Positions 25,292 to 34,032 of a stretch of DNA of 64,000 nucleotides are shown here, piece by piece. The stretch lies in the NCBI RefSeq assembly GCF_965204935.1, contig NZ_CBDBFO010000002.1; one strand, written 5' to 3'. Source of the stretch: Hoeflea_A sp965204935 (GTDB taxonomy: Bacteria > Pseudomonadota > Alphaproteobacteria > Rhizobiales > Rhizobiaceae). The notes below the pieces were generated by a model. It did not search any database, was not told the origin of the DNA, and saw only the letters and a program-made list of their open reading frames with translations. Position 1 is the stretch's first letter. Each line of letters starts with the position of its first letter. Position numbers and translations under genes: made by a program.

Positions 25292-26803
25292 TCAGGCGGA
25301 AAATATCCGGCTCGCCGCGACAATGACCGCTGCTGCGACGATCCAGGACAGAATGGTAAAAATGCCGTTCCACTTCCAGGCATGCGTGATGCCTGAAATG
25401 CCGACGACGCGCGTCAGCAGAAGCGATGTCGCACCGAATGGCGATCCGGTAAGATTGAGCGCCCATCCGACAAGCAGCGAAAGACCGAGCATTGTCGGAT
25501 CGAGACCAAGGCCCGGGATGGAGACAAGCAGACCGCCCAGAAACGTGACCAGCATCATCGGCGGAAGCCCGATACAGGACGCAAGCGGAATAAGCGCGGT
25601 CACAACGATGTAGACGCTCACCGGGTTGAGATCTGCGCCTGACAGAAACACGGCGAATGAGCCGCGATCGACAAGCGTCGCACCCAATATGCCGATGTAT
25701 CCGGCAAGGCCCAGTGTGGCAGCCTCCGGGCTGCCCGATGGGATGGCTATGCGCGGCAGCTGCCACACCTTTCGCAAGAGCGTTCTGCTGCCGGCAATGC
25801 TGCCGGAGAAAGACTGCGCAATCATCCAAAGGACAGTCAGCGGCAGTGCGGAAATCATGATCGCCGAGACAAAGGGGATCGCACTGGACCGGTGGACGAG
25901 CCACGCAAGACCGAGCAGCCCGGCCCCGACACTGAAGAATCGCAAGAGAGACCGGACGGGAAACGGCGGAAACGTCGTCGGCGCAACCCGGAACCCGCGT
26001 TCCGCGAAACGCAGACGCGCCCGGTGTCCGGTTACGCGGTCCTCTGCCCATCCGACCCAAAGCAGGACAAATGCGATCGTGATGCCGACCAGCGCGATGG
26101 TTCCGGCGCGCGAGCCCGGAACGGTGGTCAACACAACCGCTTGCGCGATTGCGGTAGGCGCCCAGATATTGAACCACGAGAAACCCCGGCTGAGCGCGCT
26201 GATCTGCCGGCGCAGCCGAATTTCCGATAGCTCCGGCGGATCGCCCTCCGCCTCGGCGGCCCGCACACCGCGCAGGACAAGCGGCCCGAGCAGGCTGACC
26301 GCGCCGAAATTGAGCAGGGTTCCCATGAAATGGCCCCCGACATGCAGGGCAAAATAGCGCCGGCCGGGCGGCTGGCTGGTCAGGTACCGTCCGATTTCCA
26401 GCACCGAACGGGATGTGAAGGCGCCGTCTCGCAGCGTAGAAATCAGCATCATGAACGCGGCGAGATAGGCTGCGCGAGACAAATCCTGGACCACCGGGTC
26501 CAATGCCCCATCACCCAGCTTCACGAACGCAATAACGGTCACCAGAACCGCGAACAGCATCAGAACCCGTTCACGGGTGCCGAAGCGGCCGATACCGAAA
26601 GCGCTGAAGAGTACAAACAGGAATGCGGCTGCGCTGTGTGCCGCGTACTGGTCGCTCAGTGTCGCCCAGACGACGGCAAGACATAAAGAACAGCAGATGA
26701 GGGTGAACGGCACGGGCGGCACGCTGGCGGCCGGCAGTTCGGATGCCGCGCGCCGCTCTTCAATAGCCAATGGCGCATCCGTCCTTACGCGGATCGGATG
26801 CAC
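25292..26803 (-). CDS. Multi-pass membrane protein, possible permease
   Basis: 503 aa with roughly twelve hydrophobic helices. Motifs such as GAVSLLGPLVLRGVRAAE, GFSWFNIWAPTAIAQAVVL and LNLTGSPFGATSLLLTRVVG suggest an ion-transporter-type fold with re-entrant loops, but I do not recognise a named family. Its start overlaps the end of the gamma-glutamyltransferase gene by 44 nt if the ATG at 26803 is used; a TTG at 26770 would shorten the overlap. Tight coupling suggests transport of a peptide or glutathione-derived product, which is inference. Confidence 0.7.
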   Translation of the reverse strand: MHPIRVRTDAPLAIEERRAASELPAASVPPVPFTLICCSLCLAVVWATLSDQYAAHSAAAFLFVLFSAFGIGRFGTRERVLMLFAVLVTVIAFVKLGDGALDPVVQDLSRAAYLAAFMMLISTLRDGAFTSRSVLEIGRYLTSQPPGRRYFALHVGGHFMGTLLNFGAVSLLGPLVLRGVRAAEAEGDPPELSEIRLRRQISALSRGFSWFNIWAPTAIAQAVVLTTVPGSRAGTIALVGITIAFVLLWVGWAEDRVTGHRARLRFAERGFRVAPTTFPPFPVRSLLRFFSVGAGLLGLAWLVHRSSAIPFVSAIMISALPLTVLWMIAQSFSGSIAGSRTLLRKVWQLPRIAIPSGSPEAATLGLAGYIGILGATLVDRGSFAVFLSGADLNPVSVYIVVTALIPLASCIGLPPMMLVTFLGGLLVSIPGLGLDPTMLGLSLLVGWALNLTGSPFGATSLLLTRVVGISGITHAWKWNGIFTILSWIVAAAVIVAASRIFSA

Positions 26804-28355
26804 CCGTCAGGACATTGCTTTGCCAATCGATGGCGATTGCCTGTGAACCGCCCACCGGTGCCGCAGGAACTACGATCTCGTGCCCGCGGCGCACAAGTTC
26901 TTCCCGCACATCACCGTCGATGGCGTCCTCCAGTTCCACTTCTCCGGTAAAGGGATCGGCCATGAAGCGTGGCAGATCCATGGATTCCTGAAGGTCGAAA
27001 CCGAAGTCGAAGTGGCGGGTCAGGAACTGCATTTGTCCGAAGGCCTGGTACTGACCGCCCATCACGCCAAAACACAGGCTTGACCGCCCGTCCCGTGTCG
27101 CCATCGCGGGAATGATCGTGTGGAGGGGCCTTTTGCGGCCGGCAATGCGGTTTGGATGAGCCTCATCCAGGGTAAATCCCTGACCGCGATTGTGAAGAAC
27201 CACACCAGACTTTGGTGCGGTCAGGCCGCTGCCGAATCCGAAGAAAAGCGTGTTGATGAAGCTGCACGCGTTGCGGTCTTCGTCGACAACGGAAATGTAA
27301 ACGGTGTCGCGGTGCCGCGGCAGCGCAAGGTCGGGGGCCGTGTCCGCAGCACGCGCCGGATCGATCTGGTCGACCAGTGAACGGGCATAGTCCGGCGACA
27401 GGATCGCATCCACGGGAATATCGGAAAAGGACGGATCGCCGACATAGTGATTGCGCGCAGCATAGGCAAGCCGACACGCTTCGATTTCCAGGTGGATGCG
27501 ATCGGCTGTCAGTGGCCCGGCCGGATCGATGTCCAGCTGTTTCATCATGTTCAGAAGGAGCAGCGCGATGACACCTTGTCCATTCGGCGGGCACTGGTGG
27601 ATCGTCCGCCCCCGGAATTCCGAAGTGATCGGCGTGACATACTCTCCGCTTGCCGAGGCAAAGTCCTCCATGGTGTGAAATCCACCGAGACCTTGAAGGT
27701 GCTCGACGATATCGCGTGCGATCCAGCCGCGGTAGAACTCATCAGGACCGCCCTCCGCGATCGATTTCAACGCGTTGGCGAGCAGCGGCAGCGCGAGGGT
27801 CGAGCCGACCGCGGGCACCTCGCCGTTCGGCAGGTAGATTGCCGAGGTGATCGGATCACCTCTTAGGAATTCCGCCTGGCCTTCGAAATCGCAATGGACT
27901 CGCGACGAGATCGGAAAGCCGTTCTGCGCATATTCGATCGCCGGCGCCAGCACCTCACCGAACTGCAATCTCCCGTGATCGGCCTGGAGCCGCGCCCATG
28001 CGTCGACGGCGCCGGGCACCGTGACCGCGTGCGGCGAATGACGCTCGATCGACGTCACGTCCCGCGCCGCAAGGGCCTCGGGGTCAGCCCCCGCCGGTGC
28101 TCGTCCGGACCCGTTGAACGCCACGGGCTCCGCCGATCCTTCGGGCGAATACATGCAAAAACAGTCGCCGCCGATACCCGTTGACCCCGGTTCAACGACA
28201 CATTGAACCGCGCAGGCCGCGATGGCGGCATCCATGGCATTTCCGCCCTGCTGCATGATGCGGATGGCCGTCTGCGTAGAGAGAGGATGGGACGTTGCCG
28301 CCATGGCCTTCGTGGAGTGGACCGGCGAGCGCCCCGGACGCGACAAGTCTCTCAT
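26760..28355 (-). CDS. ggt: Gamma-glutamyltransferase family protein
   Basis: 531-aa Ntn-hydrolase of the GGT family, which transfers or hydrolyses gamma-glutamyl groups (glutathione and analogues). The N-terminal HPLSTQTAIRIMQQGGNAMDAAIA and GIGGDCFCMYS are conserved. HRDTVYISVVDEDRNACSFI contains the nucleophilic Thr (DT before VYISVVD), where the precursor self-cleaves, and LTAPKSGVVLHNRGQGF follows. No signal peptide is apparent, so a cytoplasmic GGT-like acylase is possible. Overlaps the downstream permease gene. Confidence 0.9.
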   Translation of the reverse strand: MRDLSRPGRSPVHSTKAMAATSHPLSTQTAIRIMQQGGNAMDAAIAACAVQCVVEPGSTGIGGDCFCMYSPEGSAEPVAFNGSGRAPAGADPEALAARDVTSIERHSPHAVTVPGAVDAWARLQADHGRLQFGEVLAPAIEYAQNGFPISSRVHCDFEGQAEFLRGDPITSAIYLPNGEVPAVGSTLALPLLANALKSIAEGGPDEFYRGWIARDIVEHLQGLGGFHTMEDFASASGEYVTPITSEFRGRTIHQCPPNGQGVIALLLLNMMKQLDIDPAGPLTADRIHLEIEACRLAYAARNHYVGDPSFSDIPVDAILSPDYARSLVDQIDPARAADTAPDLALPRHRDTVYISVVDEDRNACSFINTLFFGFGSGLTAPKSGVVLHNRGQGFTLDEAHPNRIAGRKRPLHTIIPAMATRDGRSSLCFGVMGGQYQAFGQMQFLTRHFDFGFDLQESMDLPRFMADPFTGEVELEDAIDGDVREELVRRGHEIVVPAAPVGGSQAIAIDWQSNVLTGASDPRKDGCAIGY

Positions 28356-28571
28356 TTTACCCCCGGTGGAAGAATGAATGTTTCAAATCAAATGCCTGTG
28401 CGGGCGCGTGCTCAGGCCGCCCACAAACTTCGCCTTATGTCGGCGCTTGTCAAGCGCGCACCTGCCGACGCCGGCACACGCGGCCCTAACGATAGTGTGT
28501 ATAGCCGTGAATGGAATTCCGCCGGACCGGGCCGTAGTTATAGCTGCGGAACATCCAACGGGAGACACACC

Positions 28572-29099
28572 ATGTCCTTACGCACAACAGCGATCGCCCT
28601 GACACTGCTCGCCGGCAGCGCCTTCCCTGCCCTTGCGGGCGACCAATATGTCGACAGCTCCGGCTACGCCGTATCCGGTTACGACGTCGTCGCCTATTTC
28701 GACCTGGACCAGAATCCTGTCGGTACGGCGCAGCCCAAGGCCGTTCGCGGTAATGCCGCCTACACGGTTGAACACAATGGCGCCAAATGGGCGTTTTCCT
28801 CGGCCGAGAACCGTGACAGGTTCGCCGCCGATCCCGCAAAATACGCACCGCAATATGACGGTCATTGCGCCTACGGCGTGGCCCAGGGCGGCAAGGTTCC
28901 CGCCAATCCGCATCTTTGGCGCATCGTTGATGGCAAGCTTTACCTGAACATCACGAAAAATGTGGTCGGCTTCTGGGAAGAGGACGTCCCCGGCAACATC
29001 TCCACTGCCACCGTCAACTGGAAGAACCTGGAAGCCGATACGGCCTCTGACAGGGAAATTCCCCAGTATGACGGTGTCATCGGACCGGTCACCAACTGA
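28572..29099 (+). CDS. Exported YHS-domain protein
   Basis: 175-aa periplasmic protein. Residues 1-22 are a signal peptide (MSLRTTAIALTLLAGSAFPALA). The mature part has GYAVSGYDVVAYF, the typical YHS-family start, then WAFSSAENRDRFAADPAKYAPQYDGHCAYGVAQG, where the conserved Y-x-G-x-C-A motif may bind a metal. ATG chosen at 28572 with GGAGA before it; the longer frame to 28203 runs antisense to ggt. A strong terminator follows. Role unknown; YHS proteins often accompany metal or redox systems. Confidence 0.85.
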   Translation: MSLRTTAIALTLLAGSAFPALAGDQYVDSSGYAVSGYDVVAYFDLDQNPVGTAQPKAVRGNAAYTVEHNGAKWAFSSAENRDRFAADPAKYAPQYDGHCAYGVAQGGKVPANPHLWRIVDGKLYLNITKNVVGFWEEDVPGNISTATVNWKNLEADTASDREIPQYDGVIGPVTN

Positions 29100-29148
29100 T
29101 CGAAAGCTTCACCAGGCGCGTGCCGCCCCCTACGCGGCAGGCGTTTTA

Positions 29149-29178
29149 AAAGCCCCCGGAACCCCTCCCGGGGGCTTT
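29149..29178 (+). terminator. Rho-independent terminator after YHS gene
   Basis: AAAGCCCCCGG and CCGGGGGCTTT form a perfect 11-bp stem around an eight-base loop, located about 50 nt after the YHS gene stop codon. A- and T-runs on the two sides make it bidirectional, also serving the convergent SDR gene at 29205. Confidence 0.85.
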
Positions 29179-29204
29179 ACCGCGGCCAATCTGCGAAAAG
29201 GCCG

Positions 29205-29945
29205 CTACCACGTCTCGGCAAATGGCCTGATATCCATTTCGAACGTCCATGCATCACGTGACTGGCGATGAAGGTTCCAGTAGGCCTCCGCCACCGAATC
29301 CGGGTTCATCAGTGTGTCGGGCGGCAACGTATCGGGGTCACGGCCGGCCTCGCGGATACGTTCCCGGACGAACTGCGTATCAACGCCCGAATCGACAACC
29401 AGATGGGCAACATGGATATTTTGCGGGCCAAGCTCGCGCGCCATGCTCTGGGCGAGCGCCCGCTGCCCGGCCTTGGCGCTGGCAAATGCCGCATAACCGA
29501 TCCCCCCGCGCATGCTCGCAGTCGCGCCGGTGAAAAAGATCGATCCCTTCTTTCGCGGTATCATGTAGTTTGCGGCCTCGCGCCCGCAAAGGAAGCCGGC
29601 AAAGCAGGCCATCTCCCAGACCTTGCGAAACACGCGGCTCGTCGTCTCGCGTATCGGGAAACTGACATTTCCGCCGACATTGCAGATCACGATCTCGAGT
29701 GGGCCGACATCGTTTTCGATCGCGGCGAAGACCTCTTTGACGCATTCCTCGTCACGCGCATCCAGCCTGTAGGCAAGCGCTGAGCCGCCCGCCGCCTCGA
29801 TCTCCGCCACCAGTGGCGCCAGCTTGTCTTCGTTGCGGCGTCCAACACACACGACAAAGCCTTCCGCCGCAAAGCGTTTGGCGATTGCGGCACCGATGAA
29901 ATCTCCGGCACCGACGATCAGAGCGACAGGTTTTCCTTCCGGCAT
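29205..29945 (-). CDS. SDR-fold protein lacking the catalytic Tyr
   Basis: 246-aa short-chain dehydrogenase-like protein. The cofactor loop VGAGDFIGAAIA (11-22) and GRRNEDK suggest NADP binding. The position of the catalytic Tyr-x-x-x-Lys reads FASAK (Phe154, Lys158) and NNAG is replaced by CNVGG. A subgroup of SDRs shares this Phe, so it may be catalytically altered rather than decayed. It converges on the YHS gene and diverges from the crotonase at 30092. Confidence 0.82.
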   Translation of the reverse strand: MPEGKPVALIVGAGDFIGAAIAKRFAAEGFVVCVGRRNEDKLAPLVAEIEAAGGSALAYRLDARDEECVKEVFAAIENDVGPLEIVICNVGGNVSFPIRETTSRVFRKVWEMACFAGFLCGREAANYMIPRKKGSIFFTGATASMRGGIGYAAFASAKAGQRALAQSMARELGPQNIHVAHLVVDSGVDTQFVRERIREAGRDPDTLPPDTLMNPDSVAEAYWNLHRQSRDAWTFEMDIRPFAETW

Positions 29946-30091
29946 GATTGGCCCCCATACAGCGTGCTGTTGAGCGCTGACATTACAGCATCAGCGATGA
30001 AAAGAACCACTCTTGAGTCCCCTTGAGACAGGCCGTTGCGTCTGTCACTGTGCACGCGCTGCCTATCACACCTGACCCTCCGGAGCCGGCC

Positions 30092-30880
30092 ATGACTTTC
30101 GAAACATTGAAATTCGACATCGCATCCAACGTCGCCACGATCACCATCAACCGGCCGGACGATGCCAATGCGCTGAATGCGACGATGGCGATGGAGCTTC
30201 TGGACGCGTCGGTTCAGTGCTCGGAAAATGATGAGGTCCGCGCCGTCCTGATTACAGGCACCGGCTCGATGTTCTGCGCCGGCGGTGATCTGAAGGAAAT
30301 GCACGAGCGCGGCGACGACAAGCCGGCACATTTGATCCGCATGGCGAGCGTGCTGCATTCGGCGATCACCCGGTTCGCCCATATGGACGCGCCGGTGGTC
30401 ATTGCCGTCAACGGCACGGCGGCCGGTGCCGGGTTTTCGCTGTCGCTTGCCGGCGACTACGTGCTGGCCACCGAAGAGGCCAAATTCGTTTCTGCCTATA
30501 CCGCCTCCGGTCTGACGCCGGATGGTTCGTCAACCTATTTCCTCGCAAAGCATGTCGGTCTCCTGCGCGCCAAGGAACTCCTGTTCACCAATCGCCGCCT
30601 GACAGCCGCCGAGGCGTGCGACTGGGGCATGGTCAACAAGGTCGTTCCCGCATCACGGCTCATGGAAGAGGCGCAGGAGGTCGCGACCAACTTCGCCAGC
30701 GGACCGACAAAAGCCTATGGCGGATTGAAGCGGCTGCTTTTGACAGCCTATTCGGACACGCTTGAGACGCAGCTTGAGCGTGAAACGCAGGGCATATCCG
30801 GCATGATGCGCACCCATGATGGCCCGCACGGTCTGGAGTCCTTCCTCGGCAAGACGAGCCCCGAATTCAAGGGGCGTTGA
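30092..30880 (+). CDS. Enoyl-CoA hydratase/isomerase family protein
   Basis: 262-aa crotonase-fold enzyme. FCAGGDLKEMHERGDDK and PVVIAVNGTAAGAGFSLSLAGDYVLA form the oxyanion hole; AKFVSAYTASGLTPDGSSTYFLAKHVG resembles the 2-(1,2-epoxy-1,2-dihydrophenyl)acetyl-CoA isomerase (PaaG) type, with an Asp-Gly-Ser catalytic loop. The ATG at 30092 has CGGAG upstream. It is the second crotonase in the window. It precedes the methanethiol oxidase gene by 124 nt but probably has its own transcript. Confidence 0.88.
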   Translation: MTFETLKFDIASNVATITINRPDDANALNATMAMELLDASVQCSENDEVRAVLITGTGSMFCAGGDLKEMHERGDDKPAHLIRMASVLHSAITRFAHMDAPVVIAVNGTAAGAGFSLSLAGDYVLATEEAKFVSAYTASGLTPDGSSTYFLAKHVGLLRAKELLFTNRRLTAAEACDWGMVNKVVPASRLMEEAQEVATNFASGPTKAYGGLKRLLLTAYSDTLETQLERETQGISGMMRTHDGPHGLESFLGKTSPEFKGR

Positions 30881-31004
30881 TGCCTGGAGAACCTCGCCGT
30901 CGTTCACTTGTGATCGACGTGCCGTTTTCTTGATCAATTGCTCGTGTCATACTTCTCCGCACAAAACGAATACTTGGAGAAATACTCGAACACGGGAGGA
31001 AGAA

Positions 31005-32360
31005 ATGGCAGAAAACGGATGTTGTGGACCGGGTTATGCTTCACCGCAGGAGGCCATGCAGGCCGAGCGGGAAAAGCTTCTGTACACAGTTGCGCTTTAC
31101 GTCGGGACCGGTGTTGAGAAGCCGGACTATCTTGCGACGGTCGATGTCGATCCGGACAGCCCGACCTATTCCAGCGTGATCGCCCGTACCGAAATGCCGC
31201 AGATCGGAGACGAACTGCACCATTCCGGCTGGAACGCCTGTTCGAGCTGCCATCATGACGAGTCCAAATCCCGGCGCTATCTCCTGATGCCGGGCGTTCG
31301 CACCAGCAACATCAATGTCATCGACACGGACGATCCGAAGAATCCGAAACTTCACACGGTCGTCTCCGGCGACGACATCAAGGCCAAGACCGGCCTGTCG
31401 GGACCCCATACGGTTCACTGCCTCGGCGCCGATATCATCATCTCGATGCTTGGCGATGCCGACGGCAACGCGCCGGGCGGCTTCCTGCATCTCAATGAGA
31501 ATTTCGAGATCGTCGGCCGCTGGGAAAACGATATCTCCGGCATGAACTACAATTACGACTTCTGGTATCAGCCGCGCCACAACATGATGGTCAGCTCCGA
31601 ATGGGCGGCGCCCAACACCTTCATGCCCGGTTTCGATCTCGACGACGTGGCTGCAGGCAAATACGGCCAGTCCGTCCACTTCTGGGATTTTGAAGGCAAG
31701 CGCATCGCAAAGTCCGTCGACCTCGGCGGCGAGGGCATGATCCCGCTCGAGGTCCGCGGTTTGCACGATCCGGAATCGAACCACGGCTATTTCGCCGCCA
31801 CCCTGTCGTCGAATGTCTTCCACTGGTGGAAGGATGACGACGGCGAATTCCAGCTGGAAAAGGTGATCGACATCCCGACGATCGATGTCGAGGGCTTCCC
31901 GGTTCCGATGCCGAGCCTGATCACCGACATCCTGATTTCAATGGATGACCGCTACATCTATTTCGCCAACTGGCTGCATGGCGACCTGCGGCAATACGAT
32001 ATCAGCGACCGGTCCAATCCGAAGATGACCGGACAGGTCTGGCTCGGCGGCATGCTCGGCAAGGCGCCGGAGGTCAATGGCGTCGCCGTGCAGGGCGCGC
32101 CGCAGATGATCCAGCTTTCGCTCGACGGAAAGCGGCTTTACGTCACGACGTCGCTGTTCTCGTCCTGGGACAACCAGTTCTATCCCGGCATGAAGGACAA
32201 GGGCGCCCAGATGTTCATGGTCGATTGCGACATCGAAAACGGCGGCATGTCCATCAACGATGGCTTCCTGGTTGATTTCGGCAACGAGCCGAACGGCCCC
32301 GCCCGCTGCCATGAAATGCGCTATCCGGGCGGCGATGTGACATCCGACATCTGGCTGTGA
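31005..32360 (+). CDS. mtoX: Methanethiol oxidase / selenium-binding protein
   Basis: 451-aa member of the SBP56/SELENBP1 family, which includes the copper-dependent methanethiol oxidase that converts methanethiol to formaldehyde, hydrogen sulfide and hydrogen peroxide. ELHHSGWNACSSCHHDESKS (70-89) carries the family Cys-x-x-Cys (Cys79, Cys82) and flanking His. GPHTVHCLGADIIISMLGD and FEGKRIAKSVDLGGEGMIPLEVRGLHDP are further signature blocks of the beta-propeller. No signal peptide is present, in contrast to the periplasmic enzyme of methylotrophs. GGGAGGAAG precedes the ATG. A ferredoxin gene follows after 25 nt, an uncommon partner. Confidence 0.88.
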   Translation: MAENGCCGPGYASPQEAMQAEREKLLYTVALYVGTGVEKPDYLATVDVDPDSPTYSSVIARTEMPQIGDELHHSGWNACSSCHHDESKSRRYLLMPGVRTSNINVIDTDDPKNPKLHTVVSGDDIKAKTGLSGPHTVHCLGADIIISMLGDADGNAPGGFLHLNENFEIVGRWENDISGMNYNYDFWYQPRHNMMVSSEWAAPNTFMPGFDLDDVAAGKYGQSVHFWDFEGKRIAKSVDLGGEGMIPLEVRGLHDPESNHGYFAATLSSNVFHWWKDDDGEFQLEKVIDIPTIDVEGFPVPMPSLITDILISMDDRYIYFANWLHGDLRQYDISDRSNPKMTGQVWLGGMLGKAPEVNGVAVQGAPQMIQLSLDGKRLYVTTSLFSSWDNQFYPGMKDKGAQMFMVDCDIENGGMSINDGFLVDFGNEPNGPARCHEMRYPGGDVTSDIWL

Positions 32361-32385
32361 CGCTCGCCCTGCATCAAACAGCGCC

Positions 32386-32733
32386 ATGAGCGAAGCCAGG
32401 GCCCACAAAGTGACGGTCGCCAATCGCGGCGGCCGTACATTTGATGTGCGCGAAGACCAGACCATACTGGACGTCTGCGAGCAAAACGGCCTCATCCTGC
32501 CGGTCGCCTGCCGCTACGGTGGCTGCATCACCTGCGCCGGCCGTCTGCTGTCCGGCTCCGTGCGCCAGCCCAAGGGGACCGCGCTCAACAAGCGCCAGAG
32601 CAAGGCCGGCTACATCCTGATGTGCGTCGCCCACCCGCGCTCCGACTGCGTGGTCGAGGTCGGTGTTGAGAGCCATGGCGATCTCTACCAGAACCCGTTC
32701 TCGGTATCGCGTCCGCCGCTGCGCAAGACATAA
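32386..32733 (+). CDS. Plant-type [2Fe-2S] ferredoxin
   Basis: 115-aa electron carrier. Cys42, Cys47, Cys50 and Cys80 form the C-x4-C-x2-C...C cluster pattern (CRYGGCITCAG and LMC). TILDVCEQNGLILP is the preceding conserved helix. The C-terminus SRPPLRKT is a short extension. The gene lies 25 nt after mtoX and probably shares its mRNA, implying that electrons are delivered to or from the oxidase or a linked enzyme; this link is inference. Confidence 0.92.
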   Translation: MSEARAHKVTVANRGGRTFDVREDQTILDVCEQNGLILPVACRYGGCITCAGRLLSGSVRQPKGTALNKRQSKAGYILMCVAHPRSDCVVEVGVESHGDLYQNPFSVSRPPLRKT

Positions 32734-32747
32734 GGACCATTGGCCGC

Positions 32748-33893
32748 TCACGTTCCGCGATAAAGGACCTCGCCCTGGAAAAGCCTGCGCGCGGTGCGGT
32801 AGAGAGTCGCCCGGTCGATGCGGATTCCTTCCGGTGTTTCGCTCATATCGGCGTCGACCAGAATCACTCCCGACGCATGTCCGATGCGAATTTCGTTGCC
32901 CTTCGCGCCTGAGACGAGCTCTGCCGCGATCGTGCCCGGAATACGGCACGCAGCCGCCAGGCACAGCGCACCGGTGATCGGGATGGCCCGGTGCGGGCGG
33001 CCCATGGAGATCATTCGGCAACTGATGTCCTGATCCGCCGCCTGCAGCACCGACCCGGACAAAAGGATTGCTGCCACCGGGGCACCGAGCACGGCGATTT
33101 TCGGCTGGCTGGCCTGAGTGGCCGCCTCCGCAAGATCGGCAGACATTCCCATTCGAACCGACGCCGCCCGCCGGATTTTTTCCAGCCTGTCGAGCAGGCC
33201 CGCAATGCGCTCGATACCGTCGGGCCCCTCGGCACCCGACAGACCGAGATCGGAAGCGCGCACGAAAACACTCGGATTGGCTGCATCGACAAGGCTGGCT
33301 TCGATCGGGGTCTCGCCCTCGGGTTCGATCAGTTCGATGGGCTTGCCGCTCGGAAGGATGCCGCTGGTTCGGGCGCCACCGGGATCGAGAAAATCGAGTC
33401 GGATCGGCGATCCGCTTCCCGAAACCCCGTCGATCCGAAGATCACCATCGACTTCGGCACGGCCCTCCGACACCAGGAAATGCGCGTGAATGATCTTCCT
33501 TGTATTGGTGTTGTGGATGCGGATCATTTTGGGTCCGTCCTCGGGATGGGGCACCAGGCCTTCATCGACCGCAAACGGTCCAACCGCTGAAGTCATGTTG
33601 CCGCAATTGCCGGCATAGTCGACGCTGGCCTTGTCCGGCGAGACCTGGCAGAAGAGGAAATCCACATCCGCCTCGGGATGGTTCGGCGGCCCGATGATGC
33701 AGACCTTCGACAGGGACGAAATGCCACCGCCCATGCCGTCCAGTTGACGGCCATACTCGTCTGGCGAGCCCATTGCCGATAGGAAGATGGCGGGCCATTT
33801 TTCGCGATCAGAAGGCAGGTCATCCACATGGAACATCAGGGCCTTCGACGTGCCGCCTCGCATGAATACACATCTGATCGATTGCAGTGCCAT
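32748..33893 (-). CDS. PrpF-family isomerase (4-oxalomesaconate tautomerase-like)
   Basis: 381-aa enzyme with the diaminopimelate-epimerase-like fold. CVFMRGGTSKALMFH, YGRQLDGMGGGISSLSKVCII and DYAGNCGNMTSAVGPFA are hallmark blocks of the PrpF/GalD/LigU group, which shift double bonds or cis/trans geometry in unsaturated tricarboxylic acids. In this group the Gly-Asn-Cys-Gly stretch lies near the active site. The specific substrate (2-methylaconitate, oxalomesaconate or oxalocitramalate) is not determinable. A GcvA-type LysR gene lies 139 nt upstream on the same strand. Confidence 0.87.
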   Translation of the reverse strand: MALQSIRCVFMRGGTSKALMFHVDDLPSDREKWPAIFLSAMGSPDEYGRQLDGMGGGISSLSKVCIIGPPNHPEADVDFLFCQVSPDKASVDYAGNCGNMTSAVGPFAVDEGLVPHPEDGPKMIRIHNTNTRKIIHAHFLVSEGRAEVDGDLRIDGVSGSGSPIRLDFLDPGGARTSGILPSGKPIELIEPEGETPIEASLVDAANPSVFVRASDLGLSGAEGPDGIERIAGLLDRLEKIRRAASVRMGMSADLAEAATQASQPKIAVLGAPVAAILLSGSVLQAADQDISCRMISMGRPHRAIPITGALCLAAACRIPGTIAAELVSGAKGNEIRIGHASGVILVDADMSETPEGIRIDRATLYRTARRLFQGEVLYRGT

Positions 33894-34032
33894 CCTTCGC
33901 AGTGACCGGTCCTTGTACAGCTTCGACAGCCTGAATCATAACCTATCGGGAACCAGGACGTAATTGCACCCGGCCGCTCGAGCAAAACTATAGATCCGGT
34001 CCGGAACGCAGATGCATTTGCCCACCCGACAC

